Shown here piece after piece: positions 30,708 through 40,576 of a stretch of 64,000 bases of DNA. Location of the stretch: NCBI GenBank assembly GCA_002717515.1, contig PBEC01000018.1, positions 134,630-198,629 of the forward strand, given 5' to 3'. The stretch comes from Flavobacteriales bacterium (GTDB taxonomy: Bacteria > Bacteroidota > Bacteroidia > Flavobacteriales_C > GCA-002722245). The notes under the pieces were generated by a model that saw nothing but the letters and a program-made list of their open reading frames with translations, was not told the DNA's origin and did not search any database. How positions within the stretch are numbered: position 1 is the stretch's first letter; every line of letters begins with the position of its first letter. Made by a program: the position numbers and the translations under genes.

Positions 30708-30786
30708 ATAAAACAGGATAAGGTCGATTGAGATGAACCAATAATAATGCCAAATATTTTAAACTCAATCATACACTTTTGATATT

Positions 30787-31950
30787 GTGTATCTTTACAG
30801 TATGAGTTTTCTTATTCGGAAAAAGTTGTCTGACATACCAGAATCGATTTATCCAGTCATGACTGATTTGGCGGTAAAGTATAATGCAATTAATCTGGCG
30901 CAAGGTTTTCCTGGATACAGAGCTGATGAGGAGCTTTTAAAATTGGTGGATAAATACATATTGCTTGGAAAAAACCAATATGCACCAATCATGGGTGTTT
31001 TGGAGTTGAGAACAAATTTAGCCAATAAAATCAGTGAAATTTATGGTCGTGTGTATAATCCAGGTACCGAAATTTGTATTACTGCTGGTGCTACTCAGGG
31101 GATTTTTACAGCAGTAAGTGCAATAGTAAATAAGGATGATGAAGTTATAATAATTGATCCAGCATTTGAATCGTATGAACCTGTTGTTAAATTTAATGGG
31201 GGAAAGGTTAAAAGAAGTCCCCTGAAATCAGAGACTTTTGAAATTGACTGGAAGGATATTCAATCCAAAGTGACTGATAAAACTCGTATGTTAATCATTA
31301 ATACTCCACAAAACCCAACCGGTAAAGTTTTTTCCATTGAAGACATTCAGAACCTTAGAAAAATAGTTTCCAATACGAATATTATTGTCCTTTCAGATGA
31401 GGTTTATGAACACATTGTTTTTGATGGAAAAAAACATGAAAGTATATCAAAGTACCCTGATTTGGCAGAACGGTCCATTCTAGTTTACTCGCTGGGTAAA
31501 ACGTATCACATCACAGGATGGAGATTGGGGTATGTTTGCGCTCCTGAAGAATTAATGAAGGAGTTTGTGAGGGCTCATCAATATCAAGTTTATTCAGTAT
31601 CTACTCCTTTACAATATGCTGTTTCTGAATATTTATTGTTAAAAGAAAAGTATTTAGAACTGTCTCAGTTTTTCCAGGAAAAAAGAGATTTTTTCTTGAA
31701 GTGCTTAAAAGGAAGTAAGTTTGTCCCGTTGGAATGTTCTGGATCTTATTTTCAGCTATTGAATTACAGTTCAATTTCCAATGAAAATGATGTTGATTTT
31801 GCAATACGATTAACCAAAGAAAATAAAGTAGCCTCTATACCTATATCTGTTTTTTATGAAGATAAAAGACAAAGTCATTTGCTTCGGTTTTGTTTTGCAA
31901 AAGACTTAGAAGATCTTGAGCGTGGTGCAGAGAAATTACATAAGTTTTAA
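30787..31950 (+). CDS. PLP-dependent aminotransferase (class I/II, methionine/kynurenine aminotransferase-like)
   Basis: NAINLAQGFPGYRADEELL, ITAGATQGIFTAVSAIV, NTPQNPTGKVF, SLGKTYHITGWRLGYVCAP. Actual start may be ATG 30802. Confidence 0.93.
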   Translation: MYLYSMSFLIRKKLSDIPESIYPVMTDLAVKYNAINLAQGFPGYRADEELLKLVDKYILLGKNQYAPIMGVLELRTNLANKISEIYGRVYNPGTEICITAGATQGIFTAVSAIVNKDDEVIIIDPAFESYEPVVKFNGGKVKRSPLKSETFEIDWKDIQSKVTDKTRMLIINTPQNPTGKVFSIEDIQNLRKIVSNTNIIVLSDEVYEHIVFDGKKHESISKYPDLAERSILVYSLGKTYHITGWRLGYVCAPEELMKEFVRAHQYQVYSVSTPLQYAVSEYLLLKEKYLELSQFFQEKRDFFLKCLKGSKFVPLECSGSYFQLLNYSSISNENDVDFAIRLTKENKVASIPISVFYEDKRQSHLLRFCFAKDLEDLERGAEKLHKF

Positions 31951-31973
31951 AATAACTCTCTTAAATTAACTTT

Positions 31974-32702
31974 ATGAAATTTATTGCCATCATTCCTGCA
32001 CGTTATGCTTCAACCCGATTTCCCGGAAAGCCATTGGTTAAAATAAATGAAAAACTTATGGTTCAGCATGTTTATGAAAGAGTACTAAGTTCTGGTTTTT
32101 TTAAAAAAGTTATCGTGGCCACTGACGACGATCGAATTCAATCTGAAGTCTTGAATTTTGGAGGAGAAGTAATAATGACCAAAAGTAATCATCAGAGTGG
32201 AACCGATCGTTGTGGGGAAGCAATCGAAAAATTAAACGAATCTTTTGATGTAGTTGTAAATGTTCAAGGGGATGAACCATTTATTCATTATTCACAATTG
32301 GAAGAATTAATAAATGTATTTAAAAATACTTCAGCTCAAATTGGAACTTTAAAAAAAGAACTTATTCATACTGAAGATGTATTGAATCCTAATGTTGTTA
32401 AAATTGTTTCAGATTTAAGTGGAAAGGCATTGTATTTTTCCAGGAATCCAATTCCATATGTAAGAGACTCTGAAAGATCAGAATGGTTGAATAAACAAAA
32501 ATATTACAAGCATATTGGATTATATGGATATCGCTTCAATGTTTTGAAAGAGCTGGTTCGATTGAAACCCTCTGAACTTGAGTTGAGTGAATCCTTGGAA
32601 CAATTAAGATGGTTAGAGAATGGTTATCAAATATTTGCAGCTGAAACTAAGTACGAAAGTTTAGGAATAGACACTCCAGAAGATTTGTCTAAAATTATAT
32701 AA
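31974..32702 (+). CDS. kdsB: 3-deoxy-manno-octulosonate cytidylyltransferase
   Basis: MKFIAIIPARYASTRFPGKPL, VVNVQGDEPFI, IGLYGYR. Confidence 0.96.
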   Translation: MKFIAIIPARYASTRFPGKPLVKINEKLMVQHVYERVLSSGFFKKVIVATDDDRIQSEVLNFGGEVIMTKSNHQSGTDRCGEAIEKLNESFDVVVNVQGDEPFIHYSQLEELINVFKNTSAQIGTLKKELIHTEDVLNPNVVKIVSDLSGKALYFSRNPIPYVRDSERSEWLNKQKYYKHIGLYGYRFNVLKELVRLKPSELELSESLEQLRWLENGYQIFAAETKYESLGIDTPEDLSKII

Positions 32703-32858
32703 AAACAGAGGATCTAATACCATTTTTAAATTCTACGTGTTAAGCTACCTTTATAAATCCATGATTAATCTCGTGCTTTTTTCCTAAATTAGTAACCACT
32801 ATCGGACCAATTAAACATCCTTAATGTTGGATTTTAACGTTTTGAAAAATCACACTTT

Positions 32859-35285
32859 ATGAGTATTGAAAACGATTCCTCTTCGCTGGATCAAAAGGTG
32901 GAGAAAACAGAAGTGAAGGAAATGATCTTGAATGATTACAGGATTATGATGGAGAGTCGAGAGGCTTCACTTTTAGGAAGAAGAGAGGTACTTACAGGTA
33001 AAGCTAAGTTTGGTATTTTCGGAGACGGTAAAGAGTTAGCCCAGCTTTGTTTGGCAAAGCAATTTATGGATGGAGATTATAGGAGTGGTTATTATAGGGA
33101 TCAAACTATTATGCTTGCTCTTGGAGAAGTAACACTTCAAGAGTATTATGCTCAGTTGTTTTCAGATACAAATGTAGATAACGAACCACATTCTGCAGGT
33201 CGACAAATGAATTGTCATTACGGTACACGTTTCATTAACGATGATGGAACTTGGAAAGATATGACAAAAATTAAAATCACCACAACAGATTTATCGCCTA
33301 CAGCAGCTCAAATGCCAAGAATTATGGGGCTTGGGCTTGCGTCAAAATTGTTCCGTGAGGATAAAAATTTGCATCAATTTACCACTTTGTCCAATAAGGG
33401 AAATGAAATCGTTTTTGGTACGATTGGAGATGGATCAACTTCGGAAGGTATTTTTCTTGAGGCCATCAATGCTATGGGAGTTTTACAAATACCTGTGGTA
33501 ATGAGCGTTTGGGATGATGGACATGCAATCTCTGTTCCTGTTGAAAAACAAACTACAAAAGGAAGTATTTCAGAGGCATTGAAAGGATTCGTGAAAGAAA
33601 ATGGTTCCAATGGAATAGAAATATTAAAAGCTCGGGGATGGAATTACCCAGAATTATGTGCTGCTTATGATAAAGCTGCCAAAATTGCTCGTAAAACACA
33701 TACACCAGTTTTAGTTCATGTTGTTGAACTAACCCAGCCTCAAGGTCATTCCACGTCGGGCTCACATGAACGGTATAAATCGAAAGATCGTTTGGCTTGG
33801 GAAAAGGAATACGATTGCACGGTTCAATTTAAAAAGTGGATTATAGAAAATAGTTGGGCGAGTGAAGAGGAATTGGAAGAAGTGCATAAAAATTCAAAAA
33901 AAGTTGTAAGAGACGCAAAGAATAGTGCTTGGAAAAATTACATTACACCACTCAAAGAAGAGTTGTCCGAAGTGCTAGCAATGATTGATGCCATAGCATC
34001 CAAAAGTCGAAGCAGAACCTTTATTAAGAAATATCGAGATGAATTGACTGGGCAAATGGATGTGTATCGAAACTATATGATTACCGCTGCTAAAAAAGTA
34101 CTAAGACAGGTTCGTTTTGAAGATATTCCAGAGGAAAAGCAGCGTTTAGCAGATTGGTTAAATGAATCAAAAATATCAAATTACGATCGCTACAATTCTT
34201 TGTTGTATGCACATGGAGAATTTGCATCTACAAATGTTAAAGAAATAAAACCAATCTACTCCGAAGAGTCTAATCAAGTTGATGGCAGAATTGTTTTGAG
34301 AGAAAATTTTGACGCTTTGTTGGCGTCTAACCCTAAGGTTTCAATTTTTGGAGAAGATACAGGCAAGATTGGTGGAGTAAATCAAGGTTGTGAAGGCTTG
34401 CAGGATAAGTATGGAGAATTAAGAGTTTTTGATACAGGTATTCGGGAGGCAGCAATTATGGGTAAAGGATCTGGAATGGCGATACGAGGATTGAGACCCA
34501 TTGCTGAAGTTCAGTATTTGGATTATCTGGTTTATGGTTTAATGACGCTGACTGATGATGTGGCATCCCTGCATTGGAGAACAAAAGGAGGTCAAAAAGC
34601 TCCTATGATTATCAGAACCAGGGGGCACCGATTTGAGGGTATTTGGCATTCGGGCTCTCCTCTTGGTATGATTATCAATTCTTTAAGAGGTTTTGTTGTT
34701 TGTGTTCCAAGGAATATGACACAAGCTGCCGGTATGTATAATACGTTACTTTCCGCTCATGATCCATCATTGGTTATTGAGCCATTATTAATGTATCGTA
34801 AAAAAGAAGAATTGCCAACTAATTTAGGTGAATTCAAAGTTCCTGTTGGTATTCCTGAAATTATTGAAGAAGGAACAGATTTGACTATTGTGACTTATGG
34901 TTCTTGTGTTTCGATTGCTCAGGAATCCATAAAATCCTTACGTGAAGTGGGTATTTCCGCTGAATTAGTTGATGTTCAAACGTTATTGCCTTTTGATGTA
35001 GGTGGTAAGATTCTAAAAAGTCTACAAAAAACAAACCGTTTAATTGTTTTGGATGAAGATGTTTCTGGAGGTGCAACCGGGTTTATGATGCAACAAATTC
35101 TGGATGAACAAGGAGGTTATTTTTATCTGGATTCTGCTCCAAGAGCTTTATCTGCTAAAGATCATCGACCAGCTTATGGTTCAGATGGCAACTATTTCAG
35201 TAAGCCCAATCCTGAATCAATTTATGATGCCGCTTATGAAATGATGAATGAAGTTGATCCAGAAAAATATCCAGTTGTTTATTAA
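32859..35285 (+). CDS. 2-oxoacid dehydrogenase E1 component, fused alpha and beta subunits
   Basis: 808 aa; alpha half with TPP-binding GDGSTSEGIFLEAINAMGV; beta half FGEDTGKIGGVNQGCEGLQDKYG, DPSLVIEPLLMYRKKEELP. Confidence 0.93.
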   Translation: MSIENDSSSLDQKVEKTEVKEMILNDYRIMMESREASLLGRREVLTGKAKFGIFGDGKELAQLCLAKQFMDGDYRSGYYRDQTIMLALGEVTLQEYYAQLFSDTNVDNEPHSAGRQMNCHYGTRFINDDGTWKDMTKIKITTTDLSPTAAQMPRIMGLGLASKLFREDKNLHQFTTLSNKGNEIVFGTIGDGSTSEGIFLEAINAMGVLQIPVVMSVWDDGHAISVPVEKQTTKGSISEALKGFVKENGSNGIEILKARGWNYPELCAAYDKAAKIARKTHTPVLVHVVELTQPQGHSTSGSHERYKSKDRLAWEKEYDCTVQFKKWIIENSWASEEELEEVHKNSKKVVRDAKNSAWKNYITPLKEELSEVLAMIDAIASKSRSRTFIKKYRDELTGQMDVYRNYMITAAKKVLRQVRFEDIPEEKQRLADWLNESKISNYDRYNSLLYAHGEFASTNVKEIKPIYSEESNQVDGRIVLRENFDALLASNPKVSIFGEDTGKIGGVNQGCEGLQDKYGELRVFDTGIREAAIMGKGSGMAIRGLRPIAEVQYLDYLVYGLMTLTDDVASLHWRTKGGQKAPMIIRTRGHRFEGIWHSGSPLGMIINSLRGFVVCVPRNMTQAAGMYNTLLSAHDPSLVIEPLLMYRKKEELPTNLGEFKVPVGIPEIIEEGTDLTIVTYGSCVSIAQESIKSLREVGISAELVDVQTLLPFDVGGKILKSLQKTNRLIVLDEDVSGGATGFMMQQILDEQGGYFYLDSAPRALSAKDHRPAYGSDGNYFSKPNPESIYDAAYEMMNEVDPEKYPVVY

Positions 35286-35322
35286 ATAAAGTTATATTGC
35301 TCTTATTTTAAATTAGAATTCA

Positions 35323-36063
35323 TTGAATAGTTCTATTAGAAAAAAATTGATTGCTCTTCACTATAAAAAGCAATCCATTCACTTGGGGAGCTCTTTAAGT
35401 TGTATCGATATTATTTCATCGATATTGTTGGAATTAAAAATACCATTCAGAGATTTTATTTTATCTAAAGGTCACGCGTCAACAGCGTTATATGTCTGTT
35501 TGAATGAATTGGGTGTAATTTCAAATTCTTTGCTTGATTCATATTACGAAAACGGAACTCATTTAACTGCGCATCCCATTTTTGAAAGTGGTTTTGTCGA
35601 TTTCAGTACAGGATCTCTCGGTCATGGAATTTCTCTAGCCGCAGGAAAATGTATGGCTAGAAAATTTCAAGAAGTCGAAGCTCCAGTTTTTTGTTTGGTT
35701 TCAGATGGTGAGATGAATGAGGGTTCAGTATATGAAGGAATTAATTTCGCGGTTCAACATAAACTAAATAACTTGTACGTGATTGTTGATAATAATGGTT
35801 TTCAGGGTTTAGGACATGGAAGTGAAGTTTTGGGTGACTTGACTCAAACCTTTGCTACAAGGAAAGGCTTAAATTATATAGAAATTGATGGTCACAACTC
35901 TTCTGAAATAAAAATAGCGCTTAATTGTACATCCAGTTATCCAACCTTAATTAATGCTAAAACAATAAAAGGAAAAGGCGTCGACTTTGCCGAGAACGAC
36001 AATAATTGGCACTATAACAAGTTGTCGAGGGAACAATATCATAATGCATTATCCAAATTGTAA
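35323..36063 (+). CDS. Transketolase N-terminal (TPP-binding) subunit-like protein
   Basis: FILSKGHASTALYVCLNELG, STGSLGHGISLAAGKCMA, CLVSDGEMNEGSVYEGINFA, VDNNGFQGLG; TTG start. Confidence 0.93.
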   Translation: MNSSIRKKLIALHYKKQSIHLGSSLSCIDIISSILLELKIPFRDFILSKGHASTALYVCLNELGVISNSLLDSYYENGTHLTAHPIFESGFVDFSTGSLGHGISLAAGKCMARKFQEVEAPVFCLVSDGEMNEGSVYEGINFAVQHKLNNLYVIVDNNGFQGLGHGSEVLGDLTQTFATRKGLNYIEIDGHNSSEIKIALNCTSSYPTLINAKTIKGKGVDFAENDNNWHYNKLSREQYHNALSKL

Positions 36064-36965
36064 TGTCAAAAGAGAATTCAGAAAAAATATTAATTCTTGG
36101 GGCAGGTGGATTTATTGGTAAAAATTTATTCGATGGTTTTAAAGGAGAAGGTCTGGAAGTTGTTGGTTCTGCTCAATCAGGTAATTTTATTCGTTTGAAT
36201 ATTTTAATCGATGATTGGAAAAAAATAATACTCAATGAAAATCCTACTGTGATTATAAATTGTATTGCATACGGAAATTCTCAAAATCATCAAAACAACG
36301 AGTTAATAAAGGTCATATCGTATGACTTTCCTCGGGAGTTAATAAAATTTTGCCATGAGAAAATGAAGTTAAAGGCATTTATACAATTGGGTTCCAGTTC
36401 TGAATATGGATTAAATTGTTGTTATGCCGATGAAGGATTTGACTTAAAACCCAATAGTGAATATTCACTTCAAAAAGGAAGATTGAGCGAGTTTGTTCAT
36501 CAATTTGCATATGAGTATAACTTTCCAGTTATATATTTCCGGTTATTTTCAGTTTATGGAGATTCTGAATCGGAAATGCGATTAATACCTACACTGTTGC
36601 GTGAAGCTAAAAAAGGCAAGTTTCCAAATTTAGGAAGTAAAGAAATATCAAGAGATTTCGTCCACGTTGATGATGTGATTGAAGTCATTAAGCTTGGAAT
36701 TGAAAGTATAAATTTCGTTAAAGGCTCAATTTTTAATATTTGTTCTGGAAAAAAAATTACACTTCTTCAGTTGTGCGAAATAGTCAAATATCATTTTAAA
36801 ATTAAAAGAAATCCTATTTTTGATACACGTCCTAATCACTCATGGGATATTAAAGATTGGTATGGAAATTCCCAAAAAGCACAAAAAATATTAGGATGGG
36901 AACCGAAGATGTCTTTGGAAGATTATTTTCAAGAAGAATTTAAAAAGGCATTTAACGTTAAATAA
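36063..36965 (+). CDS. NAD-dependent epimerase/dehydratase (extended SDR)
   Basis: KILILGAGGFIGKNLFDGF, QLGSSSEYG, YSLQKGRLSEFV (YxxxK), RDFVHVDDVIEVI. Confidence 0.92.
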   Translation: MSKENSEKILILGAGGFIGKNLFDGFKGEGLEVVGSAQSGNFIRLNILIDDWKKIILNENPTVIINCIAYGNSQNHQNNELIKVISYDFPRELIKFCHEKMKLKAFIQLGSSSEYGLNCCYADEGFDLKPNSEYSLQKGRLSEFVHQFAYEYNFPVIYFRLFSVYGDSESEMRLIPTLLREAKKGKFPNLGSKEISRDFVHVDDVIEVIKLGIESINFVKGSIFNICSGKKITLLQLCEIVKYHFKIKRNPIFDTRPNHSWDIKDWYGNSQKAQKILGWEPKMSLEDYFQEEFKKAFNVK

Positions 36966-36976
36966 AACATTAAATA

Positions 36977-37657
36977 TTGAATAAGGTTTCTATAATATTA
37001 CCTTTATATCGACAATCTAAACAGGTTAATAAATTGATTGAAATTTATTCGTTGATTCGACAACGACATAAATCTGTTAATGAAATAATATTTGTAGTTA
37101 ATAATGGCGATGAAACAACACACAGAGCGATTAAAAAAATTCAGGATGATTTTTTTAAGGTTTTATTTGTTTCCGATGGAGGATGGGGTAAAGGGATAAA
37201 AGAGGGGGTTAATCACGCCAATGGAAATTGGATTTTGTACACAAATTCAGCAAGAACACATTTTGATGATTTGAATCGATTTTTAAACGAATCAAAATTT
37301 GTTTCAAATCAACTTTATAAAGCGTGTAGAAAATCAAGGGGAATGTTAAGGAAAATGATTTCTAAAATCATGGAACTTGAATTCGCCTTTTTTTCAGGAA
37401 TCCATCAAACAGATATTAATGGGACACCAAAACTGCTTGAGAAAGAATTGTTTCAAAACTTAGACTTAATAGAGGATAATGTTTTTATTGATTCAGAGCT
37501 GACATTAAAAGTAAGAAGTAGGGGTCTTTTTTTTCAGGATATTCCATTTTATAATTATCAAAGGTTGGAGGGGAAATCAACAACAAGTTCAAAAATGATT
37601 TTTTCTTTTATGATTCGACTGCCTAAAAAAGTTCGACTTTGGAAAAGTCAAATTTGA
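36977..37657 (+). CDS. Family 2-type glycosyltransferase
   Basis: NKVSIILPLYRQSKQVNKLIEIYSLI, GGWGKGIKEGVNHANGNWILYTNSA. Confidence 0.85.
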   Translation: MNKVSIILPLYRQSKQVNKLIEIYSLIRQRHKSVNEIIFVVNNGDETTHRAIKKIQDDFFKVLFVSDGGWGKGIKEGVNHANGNWILYTNSARTHFDDLNRFLNESKFVSNQLYKACRKSRGMLRKMISKIMELEFAFFSGIHQTDINGTPKLLEKELFQNLDLIEDNVFIDSELTLKVRSRGLFFQDIPFYNYQRLEGKSTTSSKMIFSFMIRLPKKVRLWKSQI

Positions 37658-37748
37658 GCGATCCATTGCTGGAATTTCAAACTCAAATATCACTCGACAT
37701 ATCCTTTTGCATATTTTGAGAAATTGAATTCTTATTTTTACAATAAGG

Positions 37749-38618
37749 ATGATAAAGGAATTCATAAAAGAGCTCGTAAATCAAATTTCAGATAGAGACG
37801 ATATAATATTTATAACGGGTGATGTCGGACATCAGTCACTAGATGATATCCAAGATGTTTTGGGTTCAAAGTTTATAAATGCTGGTATCGCAGAACAAAA
37901 TATGATAAATGTTGCTGCAGGAATGGCCAGTGAAGGGTATAAGGTTTATGTATATTCCATTGCTCCTTTTTTACTTTTCAGAGCTTATGAGCAGATAAAA
38001 TTGAATGTAGCCAGTAGAAATTTAGATGTCAATTTGATTTCAAATGGAGGTGGGTATGGGTACGGAATAATGGGGCCCAGTCATCATGCGATAAATGATT
38101 TAGCTCTAATTGGGGGATTAGAAAATATAAAAGGGTATATTCCTGCTTGTTCTTTAGATGTTAAAAAAATTGTAGTTGAATCTTTCAATTCGGGTCCTAA
38201 ATATTTTCGATTAGGTTTAAACTCAAATAAAATTGAAAAAACAATTGAAAATGGATTTGGTAAAGTAAGCACGTCAAAAAAGGCGAAATCAACCTTTGTG
38301 AGTCTTGGTCCATTGGCACAGGAAATCTCCAGAATTGAAAAAGATTTTGATCATTTTTCATGTTTTGAATTTCCGTTTCAAAACATACCCTTTTCTTTGG
38401 AGGAGTCTGTCAGAAGAACAAAACGTTTAATTGTTGTCGAAGAACATACCAAATCTGGAGGTGTTGGAGAGAAAATGACAGCAATTCTCCAGTCGAAAAA
38501 TATTGAATTTAAAATGATTCATCGATTTGCAGATCATTACCAAGGATCTTATGGTGATCAAAAATTTCATAGAGCTCAAAACGGATTAGATTCGAATTCC
38601 TTAGAAAAATTGGTGTGA
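37749..38618 (+). CDS. Transketolase C-terminal (pyrimidine-binding) subunit-like protein
   Basis: DDIIFITGDVGHQSLDDI, KFINAGIAEQNMINVAAGMASEGYKVYVYSIAPF, YGIMGPSHHAINDLALI, RLIVVEEHTKSGGVGE. Confidence 0.93.
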   Translation: MIKEFIKELVNQISDRDDIIFITGDVGHQSLDDIQDVLGSKFINAGIAEQNMINVAAGMASEGYKVYVYSIAPFLLFRAYEQIKLNVASRNLDVNLISNGGGYGYGIMGPSHHAINDLALIGGLENIKGYIPACSLDVKKIVVESFNSGPKYFRLGLNSNKIEKTIENGFGKVSTSKKAKSTFVSLGPLAQEISRIEKDFDHFSCFEFPFQNIPFSLEESVRRTKRLIVVEEHTKSGGVGEKMTAILQSKNIEFKMIHRFADHYQGSYGDQKFHRAQNGLDSNSLEKLV

Positions 38619-38635
38619 TTTTTCTTAGAGGGAGT

Positions 38636-40576
38636 TTAAATCCTTTTTAAGCAATACACCTTAAAGAGTTTGTTTTCAAGTATTTTCTCGCCTTTTATTT
38701 CTTCGTAATCTCCTCTGAATGATGGAGTATATATTATTAAATAATCTAATTGATGGTTCCTAGGCTTATATTGTTTTAGTGAAATTTTAAATTTTTCAAT
38801 ATATTTTTCTGGTTTCATAAAATAGCACCACATTACTTCGGTTGAACCTAAAATATTATCGGGGTATACCTTGGCTAGAGAATCTCGAGCTGCTGAGTCT
38901 TGTGAAATTACAATTTGATGATATTTTCCAATGTCTTTATATTTCTCGTATTCATTTAAAATTAATGAATCCGAGTAGCCCATAAGTTTGTATGGATGGA
39001 TAAACCTTTGTGCAGACTCTTCATACATTGCTCTTTTATGAGAGCAAGAGCCTTCATAAAGGTAAACGTCTGCATGAGCTGTAAATGTAATAAGAGGCAT
39101 CATATTGTTACCTCCAATCACAGAATATGGATTTTTTTCCAAAAGTTTAATAACATCTAATTCATCTTTTCCTATAGACCAAAATGAATGATTTTTATCT
39201 GCTGACTTATACGAATTAAGAAAACCAAAAACTATTGTTAATGTTGAACAGGTTAAAACGATGTTTCTAATTCGAGTTAAGTTGATTTTGTCTTTCCAAA
39301 TGATAATGATATTTAGTACAAGAAATGGAAAGTAAGATGCGTAAACCCAATGATAGGGCTGTATATTATAGCCTAGAACAAATTTTAAATTGCAAAAGAA
39401 AAAAATGAGATAGTAGTTTATGAGCGATAGCATGGCCCAATTTTTCCATTTGTTCCATTTGTTAGATACAATTACCATAAACAGAAGAGAGATAGGAAAA
39501 GAATATTTTACAATTTGTAGTAGATTTGGGAAGGGTTCAAGATAGCTGTTGAAGAATTTTATAAAAACAATCCAAAACAATGGAATTAGGCAAAGTAATA
39601 AATTGAACCATTGTCTTCCATTGTTAACGAAGCGCAATAGGCACAGTGTTCCAAAAAATAGGATGCCGCTGGATGGAAAAACTTCAATTCCTTTTATTCT
39701 TTCTCTATATTCTTCTAAAAAGGCTAATTGATTAAACTCGTAAAATTTAAGCCAAAAATGGCTGGATAAAAGTAAGTATCCAAGAAGTAAAATCAGAAAT
39801 TCTCGTGGTCGTTTTTTATCAAAAAATAACATTCCTGCTGTTATTGGTATAGCGAATGACCAATAGTAAAAGTATGAGTATTGCAGCCCAAGAAGAGAAA
39901 TTAACAACCAAATTTGATTTTTTATCGATGAAGATTCTCTGAATATGATGAATCGGTAAATCCAAAACAGGAAAAAAACAATTGAAGACTGGCAATAAGG
40001 AAATCTTTGAGCATAACCCAAAACGAGCAGATTGTTATGGTACTCACCTAAAAGTCCGAATCCAGTAAGAAATTTTTGTATTCCAAAAACATCATCAAAA
40101 TTAGAACACAATACGAGTATAGAAATACCAATTGATATTGGTATTGAATGTTTTTGAAAAAAAATTGAGATGATTTTAAAAATTAAAAAAATGGATAAGA
40201 ATAAGGGAATAAGCCCTCCATAATAATAGGTTATATTAATGTTTCCAACTATTTTATTGAAAAGACCTAAGTAAGAGTTGATGATGTTACCGTCAGCAAA
40301 GGATAAATGACTGTTTTCTTTTATTAATGGATCGTATCGGTAAAGAGAAGGGTGGTTTCCCGAGTAGCGGATAATTCCCGCATAGCTTAAATTGTCTTCT
40401 GATAAACTGAAAGGTGCTTTATAGGCAAAAGGAGTAAAAAGTTTGTTTTCATCTTTTTCATATAAATTGCCTATAATGTATTGGGCATTATGTAAAATAA
40501 AAACAAAAACCAAAGTTAACCCTATTTGAAAGGATCTTTTCGATTTTAATTTAACCATAGATGTCCAAAATTTCAT
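38636..40576 (-). CDS. Polytopic membrane protein, possible GT-C-type glycosyltransferase
   Basis: 646 aa with many hydrophobic segments and a soluble C-terminus; convergent with the sugar locus. Start may be MVKLKSKR near 40558. Confidence 0.65.
   Translation of the reverse strand: MKFWTSMVKLKSKRSFQIGLTLVFVFILHNAQYIIGNLYEKDENKLFTPFAYKAPFSLSEDNLSYAGIIRYSGNHPSLYRYDPLIKENSHLSFADGNIINSYLGLFNKIVGNINITYYYGGLIPLFLSIFLIFKIISIFFQKHSIPISIGISILVLCSNFDDVFGIQKFLTGFGLLGEYHNNLLVLGYAQRFPYCQSSIVFFLFWIYRFIIFRESSSIKNQIWLLISLLGLQYSYFYYWSFAIPITAGMLFFDKKRPREFLILLLGYLLLSSHFWLKFYEFNQLAFLEEYRERIKGIEVFPSSGILFFGTLCLLRFVNNGRQWFNLLLCLIPLFWIVFIKFFNSYLEPFPNLLQIVKYSFPISLLFMVIVSNKWNKWKNWAMLSLINYYLIFFFCNLKFVLGYNIQPYHWVYASYFPFLVLNIIIIWKDKINLTRIRNIVLTCSTLTIVFGFLNSYKSADKNHSFWSIGKDELDVIKLLEKNPYSVIGGNNMMPLITFTAHADVYLYEGSCSHKRAMYEESAQRFIHPYKLMGYSDSLILNEYEKYKDIGKYHQIVISQDSAARDSLAKVYPDNILGSTEVMWCYFMKPEKYIEKFKISLKQYKPRNHQLDYLIIYTPSFRGDYEEIKGEKILENKLFKVYCLKRI

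Noticed and set aside
32859-35285. Fused E1 alpha/beta as a novel fusion
   Set aside because: This architecture is common in Bacteroidota; described but not flagged.
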